Below, one piece after another: positions 14,689 to 22,260 of a stretch of DNA of 25,717 nucleotides. The DNA comes from DASSNR01 sp036278935 (GTDB lineage: Bacteria; Gemmatimonadota; Gemmatimonadetes; Gemmatimonadales; Gemmatimonadaceae): positions 1 to 25,717 of the forward strand of contig DASUKA010000109.1 of NCBI GenBank assembly GCA_036278935.1, given 5' to 3'. The stretch's first letter is position 1, and every line of letters begins with the position of its first letter. The notes under the pieces were generated by a model. It made no database searches. It was not told the DNA's origin and saw only the letters and a list, made by a program, of their open reading frames with translations. A program made the translations under genes and the position numbers.

Positions 14689-14723
14689 TGCGCCCCGGGG
14701 CACGCTGCGTGCCCCGGGGCGCA
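14689..14723. terminator. Bidirectional hairpin terminator between convergent genes
   Basis: The perfect 16-bp stem TGCGCCCCGGGGCACG (14689-14704) with CGTGCCCCGGGGCGCA (14708-14723) has a 3-nt loop. It lies 33 nt after the lipoprotein stop and 16 nt beyond the end of the convergent NmrA-type gene. The 10-mer GCATGTCCGG flanks it on both sides (14678-14687 and 14727-14736). Confidence 0.75.
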
Positions 14724-14739
14724 GCTGCATGTCCGGTGA

Positions 14740-15633
14740 TTATGCTCCAGCCGGCTGCGCCGCGCCCTCCCAGTCGTGGGCGCGCAGATAGCGCTCGAGC
14801 GTCATGAGTTGCGGGTCGATCTTCCGGAGCGCCGGGATGTCCGCCTCGTACCCCGTCTGGTCGAACCATCGATACATGCGCGCGTACTCATCGCCCGCGG
14901 CCGCGCTGAACTGCTCCCATGAAAGCTGCATGTACTTGACCGGCCGCCCGATAACACGGCCGAACGTCTCCGCGGTCTGTTGCATGGTCAGCTCGTCGCC
15001 CGCGAGGTCCAGCTCACGCCCTCGCCATGTGGCCGGGTCCTGGAAGGCCAGGGCGACGAAGGCGCCGATGTCGTTCGCCGAGAGTTGCTGGAGGGTGCGT
15101 CCGGGGTCGAGTGGTTGCGCCAGGGTGCCGCCGAGTAGCGACGCGCGGAGCGCGGGCGCCTGCCAGTTGTCCATCAGGAATACCGGCCTGAAGATCGTGT
15201 ACGGGAGGCCGAGGGCGCGAATGCGCTCCTCGATGCGCCACTTGCTCTCGAAGTGTGAAAGCCCGGTGTTGCGGTGCGCGCTCCCTACCGAGCTGTAGAC
15301 GAAGTGCTCCACGCCCACGTCCTTCGCCAGCTCCGCCAGGGCGACGCCCTGTCGGACCTCACGCTCGTAGCCGGTTTCCCAGAAGTTCTGCACGGAGAAC
15401 ATGCCATACGCGCCATCGAGCGACGCGCGGAGCGACGCCGGGTCATCCAGGTCGCCGCGCACCACCTCGGCGCCCAGCTCCGTGAGCCGGCTGGCGGCCG
15501 ACTTGCGCGGATCGCGCGTGATGGCCCGCACCCGGAACCCGCGCTCCACCAGTCGTCGCGCTACGGCGCCGCCCTGCTTTCCGGTTGCTCCGGTGACAAC
15601 GATCAGGCGCTGCGAGGTCTGCGGGCTGGACAT
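14740..15633 (-). CDS. NmrA-family NAD(P)-binding oxidoreductase-like protein
   Basis: The product has 297 residues from ATG 15633; GGAG lies 11 nt upstream, and the in-frame extension to 15744 has no support. A Rossmann fold begins at residue 10 with VVTGATGKQGGAVARRL (glycines 15, 18 and 21). It continues through RVRAITRDPRKSAA, VVRGDLDDPASLRASLDGAY, the VEHFVYSSVGSA segment and IFRPVFLMDNW. These are hallmarks of the NmrA/atypical short-chain dehydrogenase group, which includes redox-sensing regulators and NAD(P)H-dependent reductases. The usual Tyr-x-x-x-Lys catalytic pair is replaced by SHFESKW, which keeps the Lys, as in NmrA proteins. The cofactor is probably NADP(H), given the Arg after the second strand (TRDPRK). 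The substrate is unknown. It is divergent from the secreted protein at 15871. Confidence 0.9.
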   Translation of the reverse strand: MSSPQTSQRLIVVTGATGKQGGAVARRLVERGFRVRAITRDPRKSAASRLTELGAEVVRGDLDDPASLRASLDGAYGMFSVQNFWETGYEREVRQGVALAELAKDVGVEHFVYSSVGSAHRNTGLSHFESKWRIEERIRALGLPYTIFRPVFLMDNWQAPALRASLLGGTLAQPLDPGRTLQQLSANDIGAFVALAFQDPATWRGRELDLAGDELTMQQTAETFGRVIGRPVKYMQLSWEQFSAAAGDEYARMYRWFDQTGYEADIPALRKIDPQLMTLERYLRAHDWEGAAQPAGA

Positions 15634-15754
15634 GATGGTGCGTTCTCCGTTCTCGAGGCGGGAACCGGGATATCGGACCGTCTCCCGGGCCAGGTGGCAT
15701 GTGACGACGGTGAAATGCGACGTTGAATACGACGCCAGGATCACTGCACGTGGC

Positions 15755-15774
15755 GCGCCACCTGCGGGTGGCGC
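15755..15774. promoter_or_regulatory. Hairpin/operator candidate in the divergent nmrA-like region
   Basis: GCGCCACC (15755-15762) and GGTGGCGC (15767-15774) are perfect reverse complements around TGCG. The dyad lies 15 nt upstream of a TAnnTTTC box, between two divergent genes, a position suited to an operator controlling either promoter. Confidence 0.4.
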
Positions 15775-15789
15775 AGGCGTACGTGGAGG

Positions 15790-15797
15790 TATCTTTC
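15790..15797 (+). promoter_or_regulatory. TAnnTTTC promoter-like box upstream of the lumazine-binding-like gene
   Basis: TATCTTTC lies 73 nt before ATG 15871 and is identical to the box before the AraC gene (21423-21430). Both are followed by TGA. It could set a leader of about 65 nt. Confidence 0.35.
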
Positions 15798-15870
15798 TGA
15801 CTCGCCCGACAGTTGCCGGCGGCGAGACGTCGCGCCGTGCGCCACCACCTCCCCATTCCCCTCGTCAGCC

Positions 15871-16365
15871 ATGCGAACCGCTCGCCATCTGCCGCTGCTC
15901 GCGCTCCTCGGCATTGCCGCCGCGCCACTGCTCGTGACGCGCGCCGCCGCGCAACGCTCGCCCGCTCCTTCCGATTCCGCCGCGCGGGACGTCCGCGCCA
16001 CGATCGACCGCCTGTTCGACGGCATGCGGCGGGGCGATAGCGCGGCGGCGCACTCCGTCTTCCACCCGCAGGCGCGGCTGCAGAGCGCCTCCATTCGGCA
16101 GGGACAGCCGATGCTGCGCACGGACAGCATCGATGCCTTCGTCCGCGCCATCGGGACGCCACACAAGGGGGTGTGGGACGAGCGGGTGTCGAACGTCGAG
16201 ATCCACGTGGACGATCCGCTCGCCACCGCGTGGATGCGCTACGCCTTCTACCTGGACAGCACGTTCAGCCATTGCGGTGTGGACGCCTTCCAGCTCGTGC
16301 GCACGAGCGATGGTTGGAAGGTGCTCCAGATCACCGATACGCGGCAGTCCAGCTGTTCTCGATAG
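15871..16365 (+). CDS. Secreted NTF2-fold protein, putative lumazine-binding family
   Basis: The product has 164 residues from ATG 15871. There is no clear ribosome binding site. The first 27 residues are a signal peptide (RTARHLPLLALLGIAAAPLL, ending VTRAAA before QR). The mature part has an N-terminal helix (RDVRATIDRLFDGMRRGDSA), AHSVFHPQARLQS, then SIDAFVRAIG, a strand pair (VSNVEIHVDDPLATAWMRY), a Cys-containing DSTFSHCGVDAFQLV and a final strand DGWKVLQITDT. This is the cone-shaped NTF2-like fold, closest to Lumazine_bd_2/SnoaL-like proteins. Many such proteins bind small ligands without catalysis. Two Cys residues (about 134 and 162) could form a disulfide. The gene converges with the REC-PAS regulator, only 21 nt apart and with no terminator in between. 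Confidence 0.82.
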   Translation: MRTARHLPLLALLGIAAAPLLVTRAAAQRSPAPSDSAARDVRATIDRLFDGMRRGDSAAAHSVFHPQARLQSASIRQGQPMLRTDSIDAFVRAIGTPHKGVWDERVSNVEIHVDDPLATAWMRYAFYLDSTFSHCGVDAFQLVRTSDGWKVLQITDTRQSSCSR

Positions 16366-16386
16366 ATGGCCGGAGGTGGGGATGGC

Positions 16387-17376
16387 TCAGCTGCCCACCG
16401 GGGAGAGCAGCCGCTCCACTTCCTTCGCGTAGCAGGAGGGGCAGACGCCGTGGCTGAAGTGCGTATGCGTATGCTGCAGGAAGTAGCTCTCGATGCTCTG
16501 CCAGTGGTTCTCGCCGTCCCGGACCTTCCTGCAATGCGAGCAGATTGGCATGATCCCCCGCTCCGCGCCGAGTTCGCCAAGGGCGGGCGACTCGCCCCGC
16601 GCGGCCTGTAACCTTCGCAGGAGGTGATCGCGCGCTGTCTCCGCGGCCCTCTGCGTGGTGACATCGCGCGCGACGGAGTAGATCACCCGCTCGGCGGCGC
16701 CCGGCGTCGCGTTCCATCGGAACCATCGGTACGATCCATCCCGGCGCCGGTAGCGGTTCTCGAAGCCCAGCGCCTGGCCGCCGGCCCGGACCTCGGCGTT
16801 CTGCCGCAACGTGGGCTCACGATCATCCGGGTGCACGAACTCGATGAACGGGCGCGACATCAGCTCCTCGCGGGTGAAGCCGAGCGTCCGTTCCCATGCC
16901 GGATTGAGCCGCTTGAAGTGGCCATCGAAGTCGAGGAAACAGAGCATGTCGAGCGAGATGGCGAAGAACCGCTCATCGAGATCGTGTAGCTGCCGCTCAG
17001 TCACCCGCCGGCAGAACGCCAGATGAATGGCGACGTGCAGCTCCTGCTCCAGGACCGGCTTCGCGATGGCGCAGAGCGGCTCGGCTATGCACGCGGCGCG
17101 GAGCGGCGCGCTCTCCGCACCCGCGGTCATGAGGATCACCGGGATCGAGCGACGCCGCATCTCCTCGGCCACTTCCGCACCGTCCACGTCGCCGGGGAGC
17201 GCGCTGTCCACCAGTGCCAGCTCCGGTGCCACCGAGGCGGCCAGCGCGATGGCCCGGCGGCCGGACGATGCGACTCCCGCCACGTCGTGACCGCACCGCA
17301 TCAACATCGCCGCGAGCTCCCGAGCGGCGAACATCTCTCCATCCACAATCAGGATTCTTCGACCCATCGTGGCCAT
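16387..17376 (-). CDS. Response regulator with REC, PAS and a C-terminal four-cysteine module
   Basis: The product has 329 residues from ATG 17376, with AAGGAG about 11 nt upstream; a much longer in-frame extension to 17973 is Arg/Pro-rich and non-coding in character. The receiver domain (5-120) has Asp12 in VDGE (only one of the usual two acidic residues), phospho-acceptor Asp57 (LVDSALPGDVDG), Thr84 and Lys106. A PAS domain with PAC motif follows (about 133-245: DMLCFLDFDGHFKRLNPAWE, PFIEFVHPDDR, YRRRDGSYRWFRWN). After a short helix comes residues 277-320, with CSHC (Cys279, Cys282), WQSIESYFLQH, HFSHG and CPSC (Cys312, Cys315). This is a common but uncharacterised putative zinc-binding ending in REC/PAS proteins of many phyla. 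There is no kinase, HTH or cyclase output. It may act by protein contact. Confidence 0.9.
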   Translation of the reverse strand: MATMGRRILIVDGEMFAARELAAMLMRCGHDVAGVASSGRRAIALAASVAPELALVDSALPGDVDGAEVAEEMRRRSIPVILMTAGAESAPLRAACIAEPLCAIAKPVLEQELHVAIHLAFCRRVTERQLHDLDERFFAISLDMLCFLDFDGHFKRLNPAWERTLGFTREELMSRPFIEFVHPDDREPTLRQNAEVRAGGQALGFENRYRRRDGSYRWFRWNATPGAAERVIYSVARDVTTQRAAETARDHLLRRLQAARGESPALGELGAERGIMPICSHCRKVRDGENHWQSIESYFLQHTHTHFSHGVCPSCYAKEVERLLSPVGS

Positions 17377-17528
17377 CGGCCGGCATTCTCCTTGGTCCAG
17401 ACCTGCGCGCGCCCGTGTAGCTCGCGCCGGTGCAGCGGTTGACGCTGATAAAGTATGCGCGTGACGGCGAGAGGAAAGGACGCAGCGGCCTGAGGGAACT
17501 ATGATCGCGGCATCGGGTTTTCTGCGGC

Positions 17529-19310
17529 ATGTCCGCTCTTCCACACGCTTCCAGTATCGACGAGCATGATGCGCCGATGGCACGCGGGGGGCGCGCGCCG
17601 GTCCGTACCGGGTGGGCGCGGCTCCCGGCGCGCCTGCACGGGTCGTCACCCATATCACGGCGGGGACGCCCACCCGAGGCATCCCACGCGCGATGGTGGA
17701 TGGCCGGCGGTGCCGCGCTCCTGCTGCTTCCCACCGGCATTGCGCATGCGACCACGGTGCCTGGCGTTGCGCCGGATAGCGCCGCCGGCGCATGCCATGC
17801 CCTGCTGCCAGCAGCAGGCCGTGGCCAGGCGAGCGCGGCCGCGTGGGTCGAACGGGCCATCGTGGCCATGGGTGTCCCGTCGGACTCCCAGCATGTCCTG
17901 CACTATCGCGTATCCATCGCCCATGAGCTCGCCGATGAGTCCGACCGCCCCTACCCGCCATTTGTCCAGACATTCAGCCGGGAGGAACATTGGTTCGATC
18001 CGGCAACCGGCGTGGAGCGCAGGCAGAGCGCCGCCGGAAAAGTGGACTTCCTGAGCGGGCGGCACGCGAGCTTCAACATGTCCGGCGCCAAACCGGTGGC
18101 CGCTCCTCGCGCGAACGGGTCCCTGGTCGCCAGCCACGCATTCAACCCGTGGAACGTGCTGAGCAGCTGGCAGCACGACTCATCCGTGCGCGTGCTGGGC
18201 GTGTGCCCCTATCTGGATTTCGACCGCGTGGTCGTGACACGGCGAGGCACTCTGGGTGAGGAGCGACTCTACCTGGATTCGGCGAGCGCCTTCCCGCTGA
18301 AGCTCGAGACCACCGAGTTGAACTACTTTCTGGGTCCGGTGCACGCGCGCTATCTGTACAGCGCGTGGTGGAACATCGCCCCGTACGCCTATTATCCGAT
18401 CTCCGTCATCAAGCAGACCGACGGTCTGGGACAGGATACGCACACGGTCTTCTTTGGGGATGGCGCGCTGGTGCCGCGCGATAGTGCGCCGTCACTGGCA
18501 CTTCCCGCCGGGGCCGCGCTGATGCCGATGATCCCGCCGCCGCGATTCGGCACCGAACCGACAGATACGGTGCGTATCGGCCCACAGGCGTTCCTCCTCG
18601 CGAACCATGCCTTCACCTCGGTGATCGCCCTGGCGGCCGACACCGTGTATCTGTTCGACGCTCCGGGCGGGGAAGCGCGCGCCCGGCATGACTCCACGTG
18701 GATTCCGCGGCTCTTCCCGGGCCGGCATCCGGTGGAGCTCGTGCTGCTCAACCCCATCTGGCCGCACATCGCCGGCGTGCGCTTCTGGGTAGCGGCGGGT
18801 GCGCGCGTCGTGGCGCCGCGTCTCGCGCAAACGCTCGTGCGCCGCGCGGTGGTGCGGCGGTGGACGGAGCACCCGGACCGCCTCGAGCAACGCCGCCTGC
18901 GCGGGGACTCGGTCGCGCTGCACATTGCGGAGGTAACGAACGCGCGCACGCTCGCCGGTGGCGCGGTACGGCTCTATGCTCTCCATGGTATCGCGAGCGA
19001 GGGATTGCTCATGGCCTGGCTGCCCCGCGACCGGTTCCTCTGGGCGAGTGATCGCATTCAGGACGTGATGCATCCCTCGATCTATGTCTCGGAGTTGCTG
19101 GCGGACGTGCAGCGGGACGGGCTGCAGCCGGCATGGACATCGGGCCCGCACTTTCACCTGATTCCGTGGAGCGAGATCCAGGCATTGGATAGGGCGGCCG
19201 CTGCCACGCGCTCCTCTGTCTCCTCGAATGCCCCGGGGTCCATGCAGCCGCTGAGCGCAATCTTTCGCCCGCCAGAGCTCACTCCCGCAGCCGCTGGACC
19301 AGCGCGATGA
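17529..19310 (+). CDS. Secreted metallo-beta-lactamase-fold protein with a degenerate metal site
   Basis: The product has 593 residues from ATG 17529. Other in-frame starts are 17577 and 17700, the last leaving a short signal MAGGAALLLLPTGIAHA. No start has a ribosome binding site, so the N-terminus is uncertain. A non-conserved beta-rich region (about 100-340) is followed by an MBL-like half: TVYLFDAPGGEAR (372-384), VELVLLNPIWPHIAGVRFWV AAGARVVAP (402-430), RLYALHGIASEGLLMAWLPR (481-500), FLWASDRI (503-510) and SGPHFHLIPW (538-547). In active enzymes the second block reads THxHxDH; here the first two His and the Asp are Asn408, Ile410 and Pro412, while His413, His486 and Asp508 remain. Hydrolase activity is therefore doubtful. 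Its end overlaps the convergent MFS gene by 32 nt. Confidence 0.8.
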   Translation: MSALPHASSIDEHDAPMARGGRAPVRTGWARLPARLHGSSPISRRGRPPEASHARWWMAGGAALLLLPTGIAHATTVPGVAPDSAAGACHALLPAAGRGQASAAAWVERAIVAMGVPSDSQHVLHYRVSIAHELADESDRPYPPFVQTFSREEHWFDPATGVERRQSAAGKVDFLSGRHASFNMSGAKPVAAPRANGSLVASHAFNPWNVLSSWQHDSSVRVLGVCPYLDFDRVVVTRRGTLGEERLYLDSASAFPLKLETTELNYFLGPVHARYLYSAWWNIAPYAYYPISVIKQTDGLGQDTHTVFFGDGALVPRDSAPSLALPAGAALMPMIPPPRFGTEPTDTVRIGPQAFLLANHAFTSVIALAADTVYLFDAPGGEARARHDSTWIPRLFPGRHPVELVLLNPIWPHIAGVRFWVAAGARVVAPRLAQTLVRRAVVRRWTEHPDRLEQRRLRGDSVALHIAEVTNARTLAGGAVRLYALHGIASEGLLMAWLPRDRFLWASDRIQDVMHPSIYVSELLADVQRDGLQPAWTSGPHFHLIPWSEIQALDRAAAATRSSVSSNAPGSMQPLSAIFRPPELTPAAAGPAR

Positions 19311-20751
19311 GCGCGCCATTCACCACCACGAGATAGGCCAGGCCGCCCGCGAACGCGCGCCCGTACGGCAGCGGGGCACCGGCCGCGTGAGCGCCACCGG
19401 CGGTGAGCACGCCGTAGAAGATGATGCCGATGAGGGCAACGCCGATCGCGTTGCCCACCTGGAGCCCCGTGGTCAGCACCCCGGACACTGCGCCGGCCTG
19501 CTGGCGCTCGACGCGCGACAACACGGTGGACGCCAGCGGCGCTACAGCCAAGCCGGTTCCGGCGCCATTGCAGATCAGGCCCGGAACGAGCCAGCCGACG
19601 GAGCGGTGGACGCCGACCGTGAGCACCGCCAGCCAGAGCAGCCCCAGCCCCACCATTCTCAGGAGACAGCCCACCGCGATCACCTGATGTTTCAGCGTGG
19701 CCGCGACTCGATTGGCGATGCTGGAGGTCGCCAGGTAGCCGGCGCCATTGGCGATGAAGATGAGACCGGCACCCAGCGCATCCAACCCGCGTCCCTGCTG
19801 CAGGTAGATCGCGAGCACCAGATAGAAGCCCGCCATGCTCATGTAGAACGTGACCTGCGCCAGGACGCCCACTGTGAGTATCCGTTGCCGAAAGAGCGCC
19901 GGGTCGATGAGCGGCACACCGCCGCGTCGCTTCACGCGCTGCTCCCACGCGACGAACAGCGCGAACATCGGTAGCGACCCGGCGAGACACCACCAGCTCC
20001 ACGCCGGCCATCCCTGCTCGCGCCCTTCGATCAACGGGAGCGTGAGGGCCGTGAGCGCGGTGGCGATGAGCACCATGCCGGGAATGTCCAGCCGGTCGCG
20101 CCGCGGCGCGTAGGACTCCGGTACAACGCGCGCCACCATCACGATGCCGGCTACACCGATCGGCACGTTCACCAGGAAGCACCACCGCCACCCCCAGCCC
20201 AGCAGATTGAACCGGATGAGCACGCCGCCGATCGTCTGCGCGAAGACCGAGGCCACTCCCATCGTGACGCCGTAGGCGTTGACGGCGCGCGCCCTGGCGC
20301 CGCTCTCGAGCACGCTCGCGAAGGTCGCGAGCACCTGCGGCGACAACAGCGCCGCCGCCACCCCCTGCACCACGCGCGCGATCACCAGCACCAGCGCGCT
20401 CGGCGCCACGCCGCGGACGACGGAGGCAAACGTGAACAGCGCGAGGCCCGCGATGAACGTCCGCTTCCGACCGAAGCGGTCGCCCACCCGGCCGCCGATG
20501 ATCAGCCCCGCCGCGTACGCGAGCGCAAAGCCGGCGAGAATGAGCTGGATGTCCGCCGAGGTCGCATGGAGGCCGTGCTGCAGAACGGGAATCGCGACAT
20601 CGACGATGAAGAAATCCAGGACGATCACGAACGTGCCGACCAGCAGCCACCGTACGGCGGTCGGGTCGTGCCGCGCCGCCATTGGCGGCTGGGACGCGAT
20701 CACTTCGCGGGGCAACGACCCCATGCTTCGCTGCGGGGAGCCGCGCGCCAT
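19279..20751 (-). CDS. DHA2-type MFS drug/proton antiporter (EmrB/QacA-like)
   Basis: The product has 490 residues with about 14 hydrophobic segments, the number expected for the DHA2 subfamily. TM1 contains LDFFIVDVAIP (Asp46 and Asp51), typical of EmrB-like proteins. Motif A between TM2 and TM3 is GGRVGDRFGRKR (86-97). Motif B/C-like residues appear in VLVIARVVQGVAAALLSP and GWRWCFLVNVPIGV. Such transporters export drugs, dyes or metabolites using the proton gradient; the substrate is unknown. The start ATG 20751 lies 3 nt after the stop of the 165-residue protein gene, so the two are translationally coupled. ATGs at residues 10 and 24 are alternatives. The divergent AraC regulator at 21436 is a likely controller of this two-gene unit. 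No MFP/EmrA partner is present, as is usual for single-component exporters. Confidence 0.92.
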   Translation of the reverse strand: MARGSPQRSMGSLPREVIASQPPMAARHDPTAVRWLLVGTFVIVLDFFIVDVAIPVLQHGLHATSADIQLILAGFALAYAAGLIIGGRVGDRFGRKRTFIAGLALFTFASVVRGVAPSALVLVIARVVQGVAAALLSPQVLATFASVLESGARARAVNAYGVTMGVASVFAQTIGGVLIRFNLLGWGWRWCFLVNVPIGVAGIVMVARVVPESYAPRRDRLDIPGMVLIATALTALTLPLIEGREQGWPAWSWWCLAGSLPMFALFVAWEQRVKRRGGVPLIDPALFRQRILTVGVLAQVTFYMSMAGFYLVLAIYLQQGRGLDALGAGLIFIANGAGYLATSSIANRVAATLKHQVIAVGCLLRMVGLGLLWLAVLTVGVHRSVGWLVPGLICNGAGTGLAVAPLASTVLSRVERQQAGAVSGVLTTGLQVGNAIGVALIGIIFYGVLTAGGAHAAGAPLPYGRAFAGGLAYLVVVNGALIALVQRLRE

Positions 20752-20754
20752 CTG

Positions 20755-21252
20755 CTAGCCGCCAACGCGCCGCGCCACGAAATCGGCCCGCAGCCACCAG
20801 GTGGCGCCGCCGTCGCGCGAGTCCTCGCCGAGCCAGTGGAACGAGTCGGGCGTGATCTCGGTGAAGCGCCAGCGGATCGGCTCGCCCGCGCCGTTCGTCC
20901 CCTCCTGCACGATGTCCGCGCCGCACGCCCGCCCGATCTGGCGCGCATAGACCTGCCGCAGTGGATCGCTCCAGATGATGTGCCAGGCGTCGATGCCGGG
21001 ATCGTACACCCGGAGCGTCGTGCCGTGGAACACCCCGGGCAGAATCCACACGTCCTGGATGGCGCGCCCCTCCAGCACCCACCCGAAGTGGATCTCACCG
21101 GTGCCGGTGTGGCGCGTGCCATCGTCGCGGTTCACGATCGCCTCCATCGTCCAGTCGCCAATCAGCCAACCATACAGGCCCATCTTGTCCGCGCGGTCGG
21201 TGGCCGGGTGGTCGGTGTGCAGCGCATCGACAAGGCGTGAAAGAGCAGGCAT
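20755..21252 (-). CDS. Conserved small cytosolic protein, calycin/DUF1579-like
   Basis: The product has 165 residues from ATG 21252, with GGAGG 9 nt upstream. It contains repeated Trp-rich beta-strand signatures: LYGWLIGDWTMEAIV, TGTGEIHFGWVLEGRAIQDV, VYDPGIDAWHIIWSDPL, IRWRFTEITPDSFHWLGED, GGATWWLRADF. This pattern (G-x-W near the start, alternate strands with R-x-I-Q-D and W-x-x-x-W) is that of DUF1579-like beta-barrel proteins that may bind small ligands. There is no signal peptide. It precedes an MFS exporter with only a 3-nt gap, which suggests that it binds or processes the exporter's substrate; that is inference. The upstream region carries a GTGTG/CACAC dyad and a 9-bp hairpin. Confidence 0.82.
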   Translation of the reverse strand: MPALSRLVDALHTDHPATDRADKMGLYGWLIGDWTMEAIVNRDDGTRHTGTGEIHFGWVLEGRAIQDVWILPGVFHGTTLRVYDPGIDAWHIIWSDPLRQVYARQIGRACGADIVQEGTNGAGEPIRWRFTEITPDSFHWLGEDSRDGGATWWLRADFVARRVGG

Positions 21253-21273
21253 CGCCGGAATCCTCCGTGGTGA

Positions 21274-21316
21274 GTGTGGTGCGTCACACTGCCGGCCGCG
21301 AAGAGAGCTTCGCGGC
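21274..21316. promoter_or_regulatory. Operator candidates between the coupled MFS unit and the AraC gene
   Basis: GTGTG (21274-21278) and CACAC (21285-21289) form a dyad 22 nt upstream of the 165-residue gene. GCCGCGAAG (21295-21303) and CTTCGCGGC (21308-21316) form a perfect 9-bp stem immediately beyond. The intergenic position between divergent genes, one of which encodes an AraC regulator, suggests control sites. Confidence 0.4.
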
Positions 21317-21422
21317 GCGGATCCGTCCGCGGCTCGCGCGCCTCTGTGCGTTGCCGCATGGCGTGACGGGGACGATGCCTAATGATGCGATGAGCAGCTC
21401 GGTGGGGCTTGGGCAAAATTGC

Positions 21423-21430
21423 TATCTTTC
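21423..21430 (+). promoter_or_regulatory. TAnnTTTC promoter-like box immediately before the araC-type gene
   Basis: TATCTTTC ends 5 nt before ATG 21436 in a locally AT-rich stretch. There is no ribosome binding site. The spacing implies transcription starting at the ATG (leaderless). Confidence 0.4.
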
Positions 21431-21435
21431 TGAGT

Positions 21436-22260
21436 ATGGGACTCACCCCGCACCTGCTCGCATCGGGCCCCGGTTGGCGCGTCGTGGACGCCCGCTGCAC
21501 GTCCAGTCGGCACGACCGCCCGTTCGAGGAACGGCACGAGGGGATGTGCATTGCCGCCGTGACGGCGGGCAACTTCCGGTATCGCACGACGCAGGGCGAA
21601 GCGGTGCTCGCGCCGGGCGCCGTGCTGCTCGGCAACCATCAGCACGGCTTCGAGTGCGACCACGCGCACAGTGACGGAGACCGCTGCATCGCCTTCCATT
21701 TCGCGCCCGACTATCTGGAGACCATCGTGGCGGCGGTGCCTGGAGCGCGGCGTGTCGGTTTCAGCGTGCCGCGGCTCCCGCCGTTGCAGCCGCTCGTGGC
21801 GATTCTGGCCGCTGCCGAGGCAGCGCGTGATGACGGCGACGCGGACGCGCTGGAGGAGCTGGCGATGCGGCTGGCCGGCGCGGTGGCTGCCGCGCTCGTC
21901 AACGCCCGTGGACCCGAGCGCGCCCCGAGCCGGCACGACGAACGGCGCGTGGCGGCCGCGTTACACCGGATCGAGCGCGATGCGCACGCGCGTCTCCCGC
22001 TCGCCGAGCTCGCGCGCGACTCCGCCAGCAGTCCGTATCACTTCCTGCGCGTCTTTCAGCAGGTGGTGGGAATGACCCCGCACCAGTTCGTGCTGCGCAC
22101 CCGGCTGCATCGCGCGGCTGTGCGCTTGCGGCGCTCGGATGAGCGCATCACGACGATCGCCCTGGACGCCGGCTTCAACGACGTCTCCACGTTCAACCGT
22201 CGCTTCCGGCGCGTGATGGGGGTGCGGCCGAGCGCGTATCGGGCGAGTGGGCGCGCATGA
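21436..22260 (+). CDS. AraC/XylS-family transcriptional regulator
   Basis: The product has 274 residues from ATG 21436; a TTG nine codons upstream was not used because it lies within the promoter-like box region. The N-terminal part (to about 165) is a cupin-like sensor region: EGMCIAAVTAGNFRYRTTQG, LAPGAVLLGNHQHGFEC, DRCIAFHFAPDYLETI. The C-terminal 100 residues contain the two helix-turn-helix motifs: PLAELARDSASSPYHFLRVF with QQVVGMTPHQFVLRTRLHRA, then ITTIALDAGFNDVSTFNRRF with RRVMGVRPSAYR. All conserved AraC positions are present. The His/Cys-rich centre (NHQHGFECDHAHSDGDRC) could bind a metal or ligand. It diverges from the DUF1579-like/MFS unit, suggesting it controls export of a compound. 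Its stop overlaps the next gene's start (ATGA). Confidence 0.93.
   Translation: MGLTPHLLASGPGWRVVDARCTSSRHDRPFEERHEGMCIAAVTAGNFRYRTTQGEAVLAPGAVLLGNHQHGFECDHAHSDGDRCIAFHFAPDYLETIVAAVPGARRVGFSVPRLPPLQPLVAILAAAEAARDDGDADALEELAMRLAGAVAAALVNARGPERAPSRHDERRVAAALHRIERDAHARLPLAELARDSASSPYHFLRVFQQVVGMTPHQFVLRTRLHRAAVRLRRSDERITTIALDAGFNDVSTFNRRFRRVMGVRPSAYRASGRA

Noticed and set aside
17377..17973. Long N-terminal extension of the REC-PAS regulator
   Set aside because: It is Arg/Pro/His-rich, antisense to the start of the MBL-like gene, and the ribosome binding site supports ATG 17376.
19154..21082. 642-residue minus-strand open frame
   Set aside because: It spans both the MFS and DUF1579-like genes in another frame, with low-complexity Arg/Gly/Ala content.
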